DNA from: Branchinecta lynchi
Lineage: Eukaryota; Arthropoda; Branchiopoda; Anostraca; Branchinectidae
Assembly: GCA_023053575.1 (NCBI GenBank)
Contig: JAKZAP010000011.1
Span: 3,906,001-3,970,000 of the forward strand
Length of the DNA stretch: 64,000 bases
Reading direction: 5' to 3'
Shown here: positions 9,958 to 22,571 of the stretch, in pieces
How positions within the stretch are numbered: the first letter of the stretch is position 1
How the letters are laid out: each line of letters begins with the position of its first letter
Position numbers and translations under genes: made by a program
The notes under the pieces: model-generated
Told to the model about the DNA's origin: nothing
What the model saw: only the letters and a program-made list of their open reading frames with translations
The model's database searches: none

Positions 9958-11104
9958 TGAATGTTGCTAAACGGTCAAGTCAGCCAAGATTTTTTCCAGT
10001 AATATTTTTGCTCTCCAATTCAAAGGCCCTATTCACGCTGTGGATAGAAGAATATACCTGAAATTTTCCAGCATGAACAGAACACCTTCGAGCCCCCACA
10101 GCCTGAAAAGGAGCCTGGCCAAGAAGGGTAAGGTAAGGTAAGGGTCGAAATGAACAAATCTATGGCAGAGATCTGTCGGTCAAACCATTCGCCAAGAATT
10201 TTGTAAACTGTGAATATAATTCTTAAAGCACAACTATTACTAGAAACGATCTTTTCCCTATGAAATGAATCAGAAAAAACTCTTTTGGAAATACCATTAC
10301 TTCCCACATAAAACTAGCGATTCTCTTGTTAGCGCCTGTCGAGTATATCCAGCCTTCCTGCTCTCCGACGCGGCGGCTGGGCGCAAAACATTTGAAAACT
10401 GAACCGTGCCTTGGTTAAGAGGTGGGAAAACTAAGCAAATAAAAGAAGTAATAAAGAGGGGAGTATCACATACTTATATGTGAAAGAGTTGTCAGCGTAC
10501 ATTCAAGATTACTACAAACTTTTCGTTGGGTGACGGGAAAACTCGGAAAGCCGAAAAAGCGCTAAAAATTCGTAATTATAAAACGAAACAATGGAGAAAG
10601 GTGGGGATTTTAGAAGCTTATAATTCCATATGGGAGCTAAGTATATTATAAAAGGCAGAATAAGCAAGATGGGTCCTTTAACTAGCTATCTCGCACCATT
10701 TGTTGCAAAGTGATCTCTGCAACCTCTTTGCGTATAGAAGTTCAAAGGAATAATTTGAAAGCATTCCTTCATTTGGTTTTGGTACACACATTCAAACCAA
10801 GTCTCAAGTTCAAACCAAGACTTTGTCCGACTCCGAAAGATCTACTGGCATGATTCGAAAATATATGGCAGGTACATGGCTGGTAGGTTACAAATCAGTT
10901 GTGTCGTCTAAGCGCAATGGACACTACTGATGCTGGTAGTACATAGAAACCCGAGAGTACATGGCTGGTAGATGTCGAAACAGTTCCCAGCAGAAAGTTA
11001 ACCTCGCACTATTTACTGTTTATGTTCCAGTATTCAAGGTTATTTGAATACTATAAAGCTAGGCTCTGCACCAAAATACGTATCTACACCTATATCCTTA
11101 AGTA

Positions 11105-11725
11105 TACGAACTTAGAATTTGATTCCAGTCACAGGTCAAAGACCTAACTTATGGGCAACTTGGGCCCACTTGCTCATGAACGTGGAGCGTGGTTCAACTA
11201 CACGTATATATTCCCAACCCTGTTTTGAAAGCATAACGAATTTCATCGTCCTATCTCCGGTTATTGTCAAGTTAATAACCTTAAAAACTGGGCAACTGGG
11301 CCCAATGCCCCTGAACCCAGTGGGATTGGGGTTGGGACCCCCCCATAAAGCAAAAAGAGACCCACATGACTCACACGCCAACCATGTTACCTGTCGATTC
11401 CTGCAATGAACTTTACTCTTGGGCAATCTGGGCCCAGTTGCCCATGAAGGGGAGGGTGCGAAGATGGGAGAGGTCCGACTTTAAAAGTAATTTCCCAGCC
11501 CTAGTATCTACAAGTAAAAGGCATTCCATCGTCCTATGTCCAGCTCTGGTCAAGTTATGATCATTATTCACTGAGCAATCTGGTTGCCCCTGAACCGGGC
11601 TGGTGTGGGGAGACCCCAAAATACACAAATAGACCCCAATACCCGTAAGTGTACCAAGTTATGAGGTCCACAAAAAACGGTGGAAACCGAAAACCGTAAA
11701 CCGAAAGTTGCTACAGCGCTCGCAA
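11105..11725 (+). mobile_element. F6 tandem-repeat transposon, plus copy
   Basis: Degenerate units of about 230-260 bp are each marked by GGGCAACTTGGGCCCA-like words (near 11153, 11300, 11420). The unit run is followed by a terminal region with AACCGAAAACCGTAAACCGA and CTACAGCGCTCGC. The reverse-oriented copy at 50560-51440 begins with the complement of this terminal region. Short ORFs across it follow the repeats and are not genes. Confidence 0.6.
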
Positions 11726-12094
11726 GAGTGGATTATTCAAAAAATAAAAGAAACATTCGAAATACAAGTAGGGTAAGGATGAACTTTAGTAGAATGTTGA
11801 TGTCTAAACCCTCAGATATGAAATTGCCAATTATTTCCTGTTTATGCGCAAGGTAATTGAAAATCCCGACGTCACCAAACTGTCAAGGTTGCAGGTAAAT
11901 CGAAATACAGAGAGGAGTCAGTTTTAGACAGAAACCGAGATTTGAGGGCCTTTTTAAGAAACGTAACGTAAGCAAGCGTAAGAACGGCAACTCAATAGAA
12001 TGGATCTGATTGACAAAAGGTTTATCAGTGTGTTCAGGAGAGACCTTTAATTGCCAGAAAAAGGCCATGAAAAAATTAGGAAAACAAGAGCTAC

Positions 12095-15000
12095 GAGCTC
12101 ATATGGCACTTGTACGAGTAGGCTGTACAAGAAAGTAGATGAAAACGTCAAAAAATACACCCGCCACCCAAAAAGGCGGTTCGGAAATAGAAATAGGATA
12201 TTTAGTTTCACTCATTTCTGAGCAGTTCCGGCATCGTCTCGATTGCAAATGCACATGACTGTTCAAACTTTCATCCCAATAAATACATTTGTTTGATCCC
12301 TAGACGTGCTACACGATTTCCGGTACTCACTCTATTTCCAAATACCGTGGCCGAATCTGGTTCGGAATAAAAAAAAATCGACCACCTAAAGCATCTTCGT
12401 TTATACCTTCTACCAAGTTTCACTCGAATCTGAGCATTTTTGGAAAGTTCCGGTACCCCCCCCCCCCTTCCCACCAACGTTGTTGGAGCCGGTTCGGGCC
12501 CAATCTCTTAATTCCCTCACCAAGTTTGACTGAAATTGGAGCATAGCCTATCTGCAAGTTTCCAGTACCCCCCCCCCCCCTACCTTGGCCGAATCCGGCC
12601 CAGACGCCAAATAACAAATCTAGGCCGCATAAACTCGGCACTGTCGAATTGCATCTCATTCGGTCCATCCGTTTGGTTTTTGTGCATGTCAAAAGTCCCC
12701 TCACACCCAATTCCCCTAATCATGGTCGCATATGGTTCGAACGCATGTTTTACATGTCGAGGCCATCGATTCGTATCACCCATGAAGTTTCACTCGAATC
12801 AGACCACTCGTTCGCAATTTATAGAAGTTCATATTTCTCTTCTCTTTCTCCCCCAAAATGCTCGGATCTAGGAACGGAAGTTTTCGGGGGTATGTTGTGT
12901 CAGGTTTTTAAGTCAAGATAATTCGGGTCGCTAATATACCTGCAAAGTTTCGTTGTCGTTTTACATCTGGAACTATTCTAACTCACGACTACCGGAATTC
13001 CAGGAAACCCCCTCCAACTCCCCCCACAGAGCCCCGAAACCATCTGGCTCCGTCAATTTCATCTAGGCCTAATGCTTGTTCCATCCATTAAGTTTCGTCC
13101 CAATCCCTCTGCTTTTAGAGTTTCTTGAGTTTTCCACCCCCCCCCCCCCCCCATCCCCACAGGTATCGGACCCGACCCGGACGTGACACTGAACGTCCGA
13201 GGCGATAGCTCACCAGACAAGTTTCATTCAAATCCGATCACCCGTTCAAAAGTTATGCACGCCACTAGATTCCGGACTCCCCATCCACCCACTCCCCCCA
13301 CGATGGTCGGGTCGGGGAAACGGCTGTTCTCAAGTCAATCTGTTCGGATCCCTGACATACCTGCCCAGTTTCATCGCCCTAGGACATCAGGAAGTATGCC
13401 GAACTCGCGGGATCGCTAGAAATCCGGACCCCCACCCCAACTCCCCCACAGTGCCCTGATCCGGTCCGGTTATGTCAATGACGTGTCGAGGACCTGTGCT
13501 TGTTTTTCCCACCAAGTTTCATCCCGATCCCACCACTTTAAGCGTTTCTCAAAATTTTCGGTTCCCTCCTCCAACTCCCCCCAGTGTCATCGGATCCGGT
13601 CCGGTTATGTCAATGACGTGTCTAGGACCTGTGCTTGTTTTTCCCACCAAGTTTCATCCCGATCCCTCTACTTTAAGCGTTTCTCAAAATTTCCGGTTCC
13701 CCACCCCAACTCCCCCACAGTGCCCTGATCCGGTCCGGTTATGTCAATGACGTTTCTAGGACCTGTGCTTGTTTTTCCCACCAAGTTTCATCCCGATCCC
13801 TCCACTTTAAGTGTTTCTCAAAATTTCCGGTTCCCTCCTCCAACTCCCCCCAGTGTCATCGGATCCGGCCCGGATTTAAAGTGAGGTGTCTGAGACACAA
13901 GGTCATCCTAAATATCAATTTTCATCAAGATCCGATCACCCGTTCAAAAGTTATGCACGCCACTAGATTCCGGACTCCCCATCCACCCACTCCCCCCACG
14001 ATGGTCGGGTCGGGGAAACGGCTGTTCTCAAGTCAATCTGTTCGGATCCCTGACATACCTGCCAAGTTTCATCGCCCTAGGACACCAGGAAGTATGCCGA
14101 ACTCGCGGGATCGCTAGAAATCCGGACCCCCACCCCAACTCCCTAACAGTGCCCTGATCCGGTCCGGTTATGTCAATGACGTGTCTAGGACCTGTGCTTG
14201 TTTTTCCCACCAAGTTTCATCCCGATCCCTCCACTTTAAGCGTTTCTCAAAATTTCCGGTTCCCCACCCCAACTCCCCCACAGTGCCCTGATCCGGTCCG
14301 GTTATGTCAATGACGTTTCTAGGACCTGTGCTTGTTTTTCCCACCAAGTTTCATCCCGATCCCTCCACTTTAAGCGTTTCTCAAAATTTCCGGTTCCCTC
14401 CTCCAACTCCCCCCAGTGTCATCGGATCCGGCCCGGATTTAAAGTGAGGTGTCTGAGACACGAGGTCATCGTAAATATCAATTTTCATCAAGATCCGATC
14501 ACCCGTTCGCAAGCTAAAAATACCTCAAATTTTGGCTTCACCCTCCCTCCACCCCCCCCCCCCCCCAGATGGTCGAATCGGGGAACTGATGAATTCCTAT
14601 TTAAGCTGGTCGGGTCCCAGACATGCCTGTCAATTTCCATTGTCCCAGCACATCAGGAAGCACGGAACTCGCGGGATCACTACAAATTCGGACTTCTCCC
14701 CCCCCCCCCAACTCCCCCAAAGTGAGCGGATCCGTTCCGGTTATATCACTCACGTATCTAGGACTTTTGCTTGTACTTTCCACCAAGTTTCATTCGGATC
14801 CCTCCACTCTAAGTGTTTTCCAAGATTTCCGGTTTCCCCCTCTAACTCCCCCCAGTGTCACCGGATCAGGTCTGGATTTAAAATGGAGGGTCTGAGACAC
14901 GAAGTCCTTCCATGTATTAAGTTTCATTAAGATCCGATCACCCGTTCGTAAGCTAAAAATATCTCATTTCTCCTATTTTTTCCGGATTCCCCCTCCCTCC

Positions 15001-15195
15001 ACTCCCCTCCAGATGGTCGGATCGAGGAAGCGACAATTTCTAATTTAATCTGGTCCAGTTCCTGATAAGCTTGCCAAGTTTCATCGTCCTAGCTTATCTG
15101 GAAGTGCCCGAACTAGCAAAACCGGGACCGACAGACCGACTGACGGACAGAAATTACAATCGCTATATGGCACTTGAGTAAGCTCAAGTGCCATA
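12095..15195 (+). mobile_element. F2 tandem-repeat transposon, 3.1-kb copy
   Basis: The left end has GAGCTCATATGGCACTTG. The right end is a perfect hairpin: TATGGCACTTGAG (15166-15178), loop TAAG, CTCAAGTGCCATA (15183-15195), preceded by GACAGACCGACTGACGGAC. The interior is units of 134-135 bp (TGTTTTTCCCACCAAGTTTC at 13501, 13636, 13770, 14199, 14333). A larger block is repeated with a 698-bp offset (AGTTATGCACGCCACTAG at 13251 and 13949). CCCCAACTCCCCC tracts are frequent. The proline-rich ORFs here echo the repeat and are not coding. Confidence 0.8.
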
Positions 15196-15694
15196 AAAAT
15201 GAAACTCCGCAACTTTACGCTTACGCCCGACTGAAGGGCTCCGGTGCAGGTGCGAAAAAAATGACAAAACGTAAGGGATCGCGGAGGGATAACGTTAGTT
15301 TTTATGTGGCAGTTCAGTCTGAACGGACCTTCAATATTTCATGACACATTTACTAGGCTATCAGACGACCTGGCGAAGCATCGCAGGTGAGTAGGCGCAA
15401 AGGCAAATGGGTCGCCTAAAAGGAGGAATTTTGCTATAAAAATATTTTTTGTAGTTAAGGAATTAACTTTGTAGATTAAGGAATGCACGTATAATCCTTA
15501 AAGCAAATATGATGATGGGCTCATGTGGATCATGAAAATGTGCATTTTCCTTAAAAGTGTCTACTTTGCGGTAAAGATGAGTACTTTAACGAATGGTCAG
15601 ATCTGGGAAGTGACAATTTCTAAGCCAATCTTGTCGAATCTCATCGTTCTAGCAAATTTTCATGGTCCTACCACACTCATGATCACCGGTAAAT

Positions 15695-15885
15695 ATTCCT
15701 TCAGCCCAAGCTGACCTCGTATCATGCCTGGCAGTGCTAAACGGATACGTCAGCTGAGTTTTATTAGAGCTATATTTCGGACCTTCTTCGAGCGGCTTTG
15801 AGCCTCAGGTGGACCCTTGCCAAGAAGGGCCGAAATATAGCTCTAATAAAACTTCGCTGGCGTGTCCGTTTAACACTGTCGAATA
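15695..15885. mobile_element. F3 foldback element, copy 1 (degenerate hammerhead region)
   Basis: It shares AAATATTCCTTCAGCCCAAG, CTAAACGGATACGTCAGCTG and the inverted arms GAGCTATATTTCGG / CCGAAATATAGCTC with the other F3 copies. The stem II part (CCCTTGCCAAGAAGGG then CCGAAA) is kept, but CTCAGGT replaces the CTGANGA core, so a ribozyme here would be dead. Confidence 0.65.
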
Positions 15886-15889
15886 CGAT

Positions 15890-16815
15890 CAGCAGAATTC
15901 CGGACCCCCTCTCAAACTTCCCCGACTGTTCCCCGATTCGGTTCCAATCTGGTTCAATAAATGATTTGTCTGGAGTATTTGTTTGTTATTCCCGTCAAGA
16001 TCCATCCCGATCTTGTCTAAGCGGGTCTCGAATGTTTCCGCCCCACCCCGCACAGTTTCGGATCAGGCCCGAACACTAAAAAGAACATCAAAGACATGTC
16101 CTCTGTTCAGTAATTAAATTTCACTGGAATCCGATCACCCATTCAAAAGTTACGCATGACTCAATATTCCGAATCCCTCTTCCTCCACTCGGATCGAGAA
16201 AAAGACTATTTTCAGGTTAGTTTGATCACGTCCCTGATATATCTGCAAGTTTCGTAGTAAAAATCCCCCCCCCCCCAAGTGACCGGATCCATTCCTAGAG
16301 CAGATGCTTGTTCTTCTTAGCAAGTTTCACACCGATCCCGATTCTAGCGGTTTCACAAGATTTCCAGTTTCCCCAACCCCCCCACAACTTCCCCACAGCT
16401 GTCAAATCCGGTCTAGACTTGAAATGGCCATTTCAAGTCCCGGGACATTAGAGACACATCTATTATTCAGTTATTAAGTTTCATTCGAATCCGATCACCC
16501 GTTCGAAAGTTACAATGGCCATTTCATGTCCCGGGACATCAGCGACATATCTATTATTCAGTTACTAAATTTCATTCGAATCCGATCACCCGTTCGAAAG
16601 TTACACATGAATCAATATTCCGGATTCCCCTCCCTCTACTCCTCCCCAGATGGTTGGATCAGGAAACTGAATATGTGATCGGGTCCCTGATACGCCTGCC
16701 AAGCTTCATCGTCCTAGCACATAACTCGCAATCGTGAGACAGACCGCCCGACTGACAGACGGAATTGCGAGCGGTATATGGCACTTGAGCCAGAAGCTGC
16801 AAGTGCCATAAAAAG
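15890..16815 (+). mobile_element. F2 tandem-repeat transposon, short copy
   Basis: AAGTTTCATTCGAATCCGAT and CACCCGTTCGAAAGTTAC units recur. The right end is an imperfect version of the terminal hairpin, TATGGCACTTGAG...GCAAGTGCCATA (about 16777-16812), preceded by a GACAGACCGCCCGACTGACA run. A detached F2 piece lies at about 15590-15690, left of the F3 insertion. Confidence 0.65.
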
Positions 16816-17149
16816 AGGAAAGCCTGCTAAAAAGGAACGGCATATGCTAAAAAGACGAACGGTGCACCAGGAGAGAAAAGAAGAACGATGCACCGTACCA
16901 TTCCTCCTATTAATCGATCTGATCATGAGTTCTCGAGCAGGCCAACACGAAAAATAAGGAGGGGCTAGGCAAGCCCAAGTCGAACCCAGGCCCAAGTTCG
17001 AATTCACTAAACTAAGCCTTTATCATGAATTAATTAGCTTTATTTCCAATAAGTCATCCGTTCTCATGCTCAACCGATCAGCTAAGTAACTGAACTGCTG
17101 GAACTGAAGTCCTGTCCCTGGTCATACCCGGGCATGGTCTAGAACTCGA

Positions 17150-18551
17150 CACTGTCAGAAGTTCCATAACAGACAACGAAAGGATTTCGACAGACAATGT
17201 CGTAACAGACAACACTTCGGATGTTGTCTTTTGTGTTTGAAAATGTTATGTATAACAAGCGCCATCAGGAAGAGCCAAAAATTCGCGAAAAGCATCTGCT
17301 GAATTTTCCAACATCATGATGACAAACAAAACAAGACCAAAGGTTTCGATGGGATCCCAAAAATTCAATATTTGATCCAGACAATTGCGTCTTGTCTTCG
17401 CCAGATCCAGTCTTCACCAGTCTCCTTGAACATTATAACTATTAAAATTCAGAAACAGATTAAGGCCAAATAGCTAATCCTCTGAGAAAACCAAGTTCAG
17501 ATATGGAGTCAGCATGTGTGTTTACCCCTATAAGTCATATCTGTTTTGAACTACTTGTCCGAAGAAAAAAGAAAGCTCAAAAACGAACTCAGCGTATCTT
17601 CTTTCCCCAATATTGAACACCTAATCAACTTAAAAAAAAACTTCTTGTAACAAATTTTCTGGTTCCAGCCGGATTCCGGTCGAACTTTATGTCTGGGTAG
17701 AAAATGATTGTCATACACGGATTCAGCATCTCTTCTTACCCCTAAATCGGATATCTAATCAACTGCAAATAAAATTTTAACTTTTAATAATTTTCCGGTT
17801 TCGGCCGGATACCGGGCGAACTACTTGTCCGGGTAGAAAATTATTTTCACAGAAGTGTTCAGCATGATTTCTTACCCCTAAGTTGAACATCTAATCAACT
17901 CCGAATAAAACTTTTACTTTTAAAAAACTTTCCAGTTTTGTCCGGATTTCGGATTTGGGTTTCACCGTCGAGTTCATCATATTTCCCTACCCCTAAATTG
18001 AACATCTAATCAACTTCAAATAAAACTTATACTTTTAACAGACTTTCCGGTTTTGGCCGGATTCCAGACGAACTACTTGTGCGATGACAAAATGGTTTTC
18101 ACCATCGTGTTCAGCATGTTTTCTTACCCCATAATCGAATATCACAATATCTGTTTAAAAATATTTCATTTGCCCGTTAATTTAAACCCCCTCCCCCACC
18201 TCTATATGTAGGACTACAGAGCCCATCTACGAACTTGACCTTACTCTTGACCCAAAGATTCCTCACACCAAGTTTCATCAAAATATCTCATTCCCTTCGA
18301 GAGTTATAGTGCGCACAGACGGACAACTTTTGCGATGTCATAGGTATTCCTCCACTTACGTTTTGGGATCCCAAAAATCAGTAGGTGCTTTTTTGGCTGT
18401 TTGTTTGCTTTTCCTCGCAATGCTTCTTCTACACAACTTTCATGTATAACGTTTTCCAACACAATAGGTATCATCCCAAGTGTTGTCCGTTACGCAATGT
18501 CTGTCGAAACCGCAAATCCTTCTGTTGTCTGTTATGAAACTTCTGACAGTG
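17150..18551. mobile_element. F4 MITE split by an F1 insertion
   Basis: CACTGTCAGAAG starts at 17150 and CTTCTGACAGTG ends at 18551. Both arms align with the intact copy at 8499-8850. Between ATGATGACAAACA and TCAGTAGGTGCTTTTTTGGC lies a complete F1 element (17332-18377). Subtracting it leaves about 356 bp, the size of the intact MITE. Confidence 0.85.
17332..18377 (+). mobile_element. F1 tandem-repeat transposon, copy C (complete, nested)
   Basis: The boundaries are read from the interrupted MITE. The left end is CAAGACCAAAGGTTTCGATG followed by GGATCCCAAAAATTCAATAT. The right end is CTCCACTTACG followed by TTTTGGGATCCCAAAAA. Five degenerate units lie between, each with a CCGGTTT..GGCCGGATTCCGG core, then the GATGAAACTTGGTG segment in reverse complement and an ACAGACGGACAAC stretch. 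No ORF for a transposase or helicase is present, so it is non-autonomous. Confidence 0.85.
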
Positions 18552-19743
18552 TAAGCAATCGACTAAAAGAGTCGCCGTTGCTCTTCTTAGTACCTTGCTT
18601 CCTAGTGTAGCTTTCATCTTTCTCGTACTCGTTCCCCTGCACCACCCTCTATGGTGGACTTTTGGGGCCAAAAATACTCTTGCCCTCCTTGTTGATGTCT
18701 TGGTAAAGATGACTGACCTCTGGCTGTATTTTTGAACAAGCATTTGACATTTCCCATGTATCATTGAAGATCCGACAATAGAAGTTCACAATTACTCACT
18801 TTTCGTTGGCAACTTTTAAACCTTCATGAAACTGTTTGAAACTTCGAAATGAAACCTTGAAACTTGACTAAATTTCGTGCGGATTTAAAGCTAATGTTCA
18901 GATTGTATGAAACTTCGATGAAATAAGAAAACAGTTCGCATCGAAATTACCAAAATCTCTGAAGAAAGCCAAAAGGCCACCATAACACTCTTCCGTTCCG
19001 TTCTTTCTTTTATTCGGTCCTAGAAGCATGGAACCTAACTTATTATTCCTCAAAGGTTTTAGAACTAAACATTTTCACTAACAAGATCCATGTTCTGCAA
19101 GGCCTTTTCTATGATGGAAGAATCTCCCGTGGTATTATAGAAAATCCGCTGACATAAGAATCATCAAAAACGGCTGAAAAGTCTCCTGGGACTTAATACT
19201 CTTACTACATTATTTTTCATAGACGGAATTTCCGACAAACTTAGCATCAATCTCGCCTACAAGTGACACTTTCACAGTGAGGAGACAGTGCGTAAGCAAA
19301 GCACGGGATTACTGAGCATATATTCTCTCCATAGACCATGTCCACCAAGATAATGTAAATGCGTAATGTTCCGCTTTACATAAGCATTCCGCTCCGCTCG
19401 GACTCTAGGACCGGTTGAACCTATAAAGTCAATGTTACCTACTTCCGTACATGCATTCATTAATTCTTAAGACCGGAGACCCGATTATCATATGTTACAT
19501 TCTCAACCCGCTAACGACTCCTCACTAGTCTTTGCACTTGCCACAGTTCTCTATTTTGCGCATTATTCTCCCGACGAGTGTTCGCGTATCATGCTACTGA
19601 TGCGTAAAAGCGGTTACCAAATTATCTGCTTAAAAACAGATAATTTGTTAAAAGCAGAGCTTAGTTTTTAAGTATTCGGATAGGTTTGTAGATTGAAATC
19701 AGAAGTTCAGAAACCGAACGCTCCAGTGCAGTATCGATAATAG

Positions 19744-20773
19744 TTTTTGGGATCCCAAAACGTAAGTGGAGGGATACCTATGACATCGCAAAAGGTGTCC
19801 GTCTGTCCGTCCGTCCGTCTGTGCGCACTGTAACTCTCGAAGGTAATGAGATATTTTAATGAAACTTGGTGTGAAGATTCTTTGGGTCAAGAGTAAGGTC
19901 AAGTTCGTAGATGAGCTATTTAGCCCTACATTTCGGGGTGGGGGAGGGTTTTTAGATTAAGGGGCAAATTAAATATTTTTAAACAGATAATGTGATAGTC
20001 GATTATGGGGTAAGAAGACATGTTGGACACGATGGTGAAAACCATTTTGTCATCGGAAAAGCAGTTCGCCCGGAATCCGGCCAAAACCGGAAAGTTTGTT
20101 GAAAGTAAAAATTTTATTTGAAGTTGATTAGATGTTCGATTTAAGGGGAAGAAGACATGCTAAACACGATGGTGAAAACCGTTTTATCGCCGGACAAGCA
20201 GTTAGCCCAGAATCCGGCCAAAACCTGAAAGACTGTTAAAAGTAAAAGTCTTATTTGAAGTTGATTAGATGTTTGATTTAGGGGTAAGAAGTCATGCTGA
20301 ACACAATGGTGAAAACCATTTTCTCGCCGAACAAGTAGTTCGCCCGGAATCCGGTCAAAACCGAAAATTGTTAAAAGTTAGAGTTTTATTTGTAGTTGAT
20401 TAGATATTGGATTTAGGGGTAAAGAGATGGTGAATCCGTGTATGACAATCATTTTTTACCCGGACATATAGTTCGACGGGAAACCGGCTGGAGCCGGAAA
20501 ATTTGTTATAAGTTGAATTTTTATTTGATACGCTAAAAGAAGATACGCTGAGTTCGTTTTTGAGCTTTCTTTTTTCGACGTAAAAGTAGTTCCGGAAACA
20601 CGCATGCTGATTCAATACCTGAACTTGTTTTTCTCAGATGATTAAGCTGTTTTCGAATTTTAATAGTAAAAATGTTCAAGGAGTCTAGCGAAGACTGGAT
20701 CGGGCGAAGACAAGGCCCAATTGTCTGGATCAAATATTGAATTTTTGGGATCCCATCGAAACCTTTGGTCTTG
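19744..20773 (-). mobile_element. F1 tandem-repeat transposon, copy D (complete, minus)
   Basis: It starts TTTTTGGGATCCCAAAACGT and ends CATCGAAACCTTTGGTCTTG. Internal units repeat every 137 bp (ATGGTGAAAACC at about 20032, 20169, 20306). The CCGTCCGTCCGTCTG run lies about 50 bp from the palindromic end. An F3 foldback element follows within 15 bp. Confidence 0.85.
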
Positions 20774-20784
20774 TTATATTTGAC

Positions 20785-20945
20785 GGAGCAAAACGGATAA
20801 GTCAGCTACATTTTATTAGAGCTATATTTCGGCCCTTCTTGGCAAGGGTCAATAAGTCAGCTACAATAAAATGTAGCTGACTTATCCGTTTTGCTCCGTC
20901 AAATATGATTCGCAGTCAGCTTGGGCTGAAGGAATATTTATCACC
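20785..20945. mobile_element. F3 foldback element, copy 2
   Basis: The inverted arms are CAAAACGGATAAGTCAGCTA and TAGCTGACTTATCCGTTTTG. One arm keeps TTTCGGCCCTTCTTGGCAAGGG (positions about 20828-20850), the complement of hammerhead stem II plus GAAA, but the CTGANGA core is missing. It ends with CAGTCAGCTTGGGCTGAAGG, the family's outer end. Confidence 0.7.
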
Positions 20946-21949
20946 AAAGATAATAATTTGTCCCAAAAATCCCCCATAGTAGGCGTGAAGAAAATAGCGC
21001 TTATTACTAATAGTACAGTATCTGTAAAAGAACACATTTTAACTATTCGAGGAGAAATGACAAATCGGATCCATCATGACGGCTTTAGGGGGTACACTGT
21101 ACGACATGCAACGATCGCGTATACAAACCACGTAAATCATCTCACGACAATGTAAGCATGTAGTGTCCTGCTTTAAATACGGCTTAGTAATCGTGACAGG
21201 GTCTCGCTCCGCTCGGATAATAAAACCTTTTTACTTAAAGGACCTGGAAGGTTGCGTAAATGTCATATGAGCAGGGCCGTACCCAGGGGGGCGGGCGACC
21301 CACACCCCCTTGAAACATACAGTAATAATCGATTTTGTATAGGCAGGGTCGTCGCTATGGGGGGGAGGGTGGTACCACCCCCCAGCCCACCCCTCGACGA
21401 AAGGAAAAATCTGAAACAGGCGCTCGGAGAGCGCCAGGTCTAAATAAATAGGTTTAATCGGGCACTTGCTGAGCCCGGACACACAAATTAAGCTGATCTC
21501 GGCGCTCAAATAAGCTGATCTCGGCGCTCAAATAAGCTGATCTGGGCGCTCAAAGGCAGTGTGCTAGAGCTTGGAGATACAACTACTTCTCACCTATAAT
21601 AAACTGTAATGCCTTCTGACTAACTACAACACGCACATACGAATAACTATATACTGAATCGGATTCGCCGTGCAATCAGCCGCCGATGAAATACATTTCT
21701 AAAACTGATGTTGGAAAGCGCTGAGAATAGATCGTTTCGATAAATGTTCTTCCCAAAGTTTAAGCTTAAACAAGGCCGTATCCGACGCAGTAATGCTGCA
21801 AATTTGCTCTATCGGAGGATAAATCCCAGCGACGATCCAAAGGAAGAGTTTGAACGTCACCACCGCAAGAGAAACGTACCATCAAGGCATGGGGGCTCAG
21901 ATGTCCATGACCCATCTATCGGCGAAGCCGAAGAAGATGCACCCAACGT

Positions 21950-22470
21950 CATCGTGATGTTTTACGCGACTGAAATCCGCTGTATATGTCAAGACGTTAT
22001 TCAGGGCCTTCAGGGCTGCTTGAATGACCGTTTCACGGTCATCATTGGGTCTGGCACGATTTGGTAATATGGATGATATTGACAAGTTTGCAGACTGTAT
22101 ACCGTACCTGCGCTCCATTTGGAAAGAGCCGAGCTCCAAGATCACCTTCTTCTGTTCGCCGAGATCTCAAAAAATATCTTTCGTTGCAGGAATACTTCGA
22201 TGCTCCTATGCCTGGCAGTACGAGCATTCCAAGACTCTCTTGCGTTTCTAAATTGGCAGAGAAGGCATTTGTGCTAAAAACCGCATTTCCTTTGGTCTGG
22301 AAGTGCTAATAATTATTTATGACGGCCTGGAGTGCTGCTGGAGCAGAAAGAACCTTTAGCAAGATGAAAAATGTGATGACGAACCGATGTGCCACAACGG
22401 GTGATCTGCTCGTCACTTCAACCAAAAAGTTTTCTCTGATCTGGACCAGCTCTGTGGTACATGGGAGAAT
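21950..22470 (+). pseudogene. hAT-like transposase remnant (C-terminal dimerisation region)
   Basis: Near 22320-22430 one frame reads MTAWSAAGAERTFSKMKNVM then TNRCATTGDLLVTS. The order SA.AER.FS..K......R......L is the hallmark of the hAT family C-terminal dimerisation domain. Upstream sequence back to about 21950 has protein-like stretches in shifting frames but no motif I can assign. Frameshifts and a stop between segments show it is dead. No terminal repeats were identified. Confidence 0.6.
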
Positions 22471-22571
22471 GTGAAGCCGCGTCGATTATAGATTTGATCT
22501 GTTTATGTTCTCTTTTACCTTTACCTGCAAATTACCTGCAAATTTGCAATTACAGGCGAATAGGATTTCTC

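Noticed and set aside
12420..15000. Several proline/serine-rich ORFs of 80-130 codons on both strands
   Set aside because: They follow the 135-bp F2 units and CCCC-rich tracts, repeat each other, and have no start context or domain.
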